The notes beneath the pieces were generated by a model. It searched no databases, was not told where the DNA came from, and saw nothing but the letters and a program-made list of their open reading frames with translations. From an uncultured Paracoccaceae bacterium (GTDB taxonomy: Bacteria > Pseudomonadota > Alphaproteobacteria > Rhodobacterales > Rhodobacteraceae), in contig CALLAF010000039.1 of NCBI GenBank assembly GCA_938002605.1, positions 1 to 41,538 on the forward strand: DNA of 41,538 nt. Direction: 5' to 3'. The first letter of the stretch is position 1, and each line of letters opens with the position of its first letter. Shown here in pieces: positions 41,401 through 41,538 of the stretch. The position numbers and the translations under genes were made by a program.

Positions 41401-41538
41401 GGCTTTGTTGCACAAATCGGCTTCTAGGATTCACTGTATGAATCGAGTGTGCTAGCTGGCGTGGATGAGCAGTTGGACACCGACGACATATAAGACCACG
41501 AACTGGTCAGATTATAACACGGCCCTGAAGCATCGTGG
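41401..41538 (+). mobile_element. IS5-family (IS903-like) element, left end
   Basis: GGCTTTGTTGCACAAATC (41401-41418) closely resembles the terminal inverted repeat of IS903-type IS5 elements (GGCTTTGTTGAATAAATC as I remember it). A transposase start follows at 41465. The element continues beyond the window, so the other end and target duplication are not seen. Confidence 0.88.
41465..41538 (+). CDS. IS5-family transposase, N-terminal fragment
   Basis: The ATG at 41465 opens a frame reading SSWTPTTYKTTNWSDYNTAL then KHRG, cut by the window end. The KxTNWxxYNxALxxRGSL pattern is the N-terminus of DDE transposases of the IS5/IS903 group. The catalytic DDE residues are outside the window. Confidence 0.88.
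   Translation, partial: MSSWTPTTYKTTNWSDYNTALKHR

Noticed and set aside
1..41538. CRISPR array, retron or prophage
   Set aside because: No regularly spaced repeats, Cas or reverse transcriptase motifs, or phage structural genes were seen anywhere in the window.

Overview
The window looks like chromosomal DNA of a marine alphaproteobacterium of the Roseobacter group (Rhodobacteraceae). The signs are moderately high GC, a taurine/sulfite gene set arranged as in roseobacters, single-domain Pta, an alphaproteobacterial NDUFS4-type complex I gene, and IS200/IS605 and IS5-type ends. IS-rich relatives such as Octadecabacter or Loktanella-like genera are possible, but the genus is a guess.

Layout. 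1-4.2 kb: the tail of an IS200/IS605 transposase, a small membrane protein, hemE and hemC (divergent), an FAD-linked 2-hydroxyacid dehydrogenase and tRNA-Met(CAU). 4.3-7.4 kb: a 5-hydroxyisourate hydrolase, and a minus-strand sugar-acid operon (dgoK, SMP-30 lactonase, galM). 7.4-25.6 kb: a large organosulfonate island. On the minus strand run tauR, xsc, tauE, pta, ackA, soeA, an Imm10-like gene, a 49-aa membrane protein, soeB and soeC. tpa is also on the minus strand; tauA, tauB, tauC and a HisD-family, HpsN-like dehydrogenase are on the plus strand. Taurine would be imported by TauABC, transaminated by Tpa to sulfoacetaldehyde, and cleaved by Xsc to sulfite and acetyl phosphate. Pta/AckA would handle acetyl phosphate, and sulfite would leave through TauE or be oxidised by SoeABC. 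Paired TauR-like direct repeats lie upstream of tpa and at the tauR start.

25.6-28.2 kb: a copper module (CueR-type promoter, copA, cueR). 28.3-29.7 kb: a Zc3h12a/NYN-type RNase gene split by a one-base deficit in a G run, and an AT-richer DUF3800 gene. 29.8-33.7 kb: uvrB, an NDUFS4-like gene, a MYG1-family gene and tRNA-Arg(UCU). 34.1-35.5 kb: a Ser/Thr kinase with a coiled-coil tail. 35.7-40.9 kb: a ugpBAEC glycerol-3-phosphate-type ABC transporter operon ending in an endonuclease/exonuclease/phosphatase-family gene in the position where ugpQ would be expected. 40.9-41.5 kb: a small secreted protein, the stump of a gene cut by an IS5-family element, and the start of that element.

The most unusual observations are: the Imm10-like gene translationally coupled inside the sulfite dehydrogenase operon, with a 49-aa membrane protein beside it; TauC with an extra N-terminal and periplasmic segment; the HpsN-like gene behind tauC; the EEP-family enzyme in the ugp operon; and the frameshifted RNase gene. 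No CRISPR array, prophage or obvious large new defence system is visible. All calls come from reading the sequence; no searches were run.
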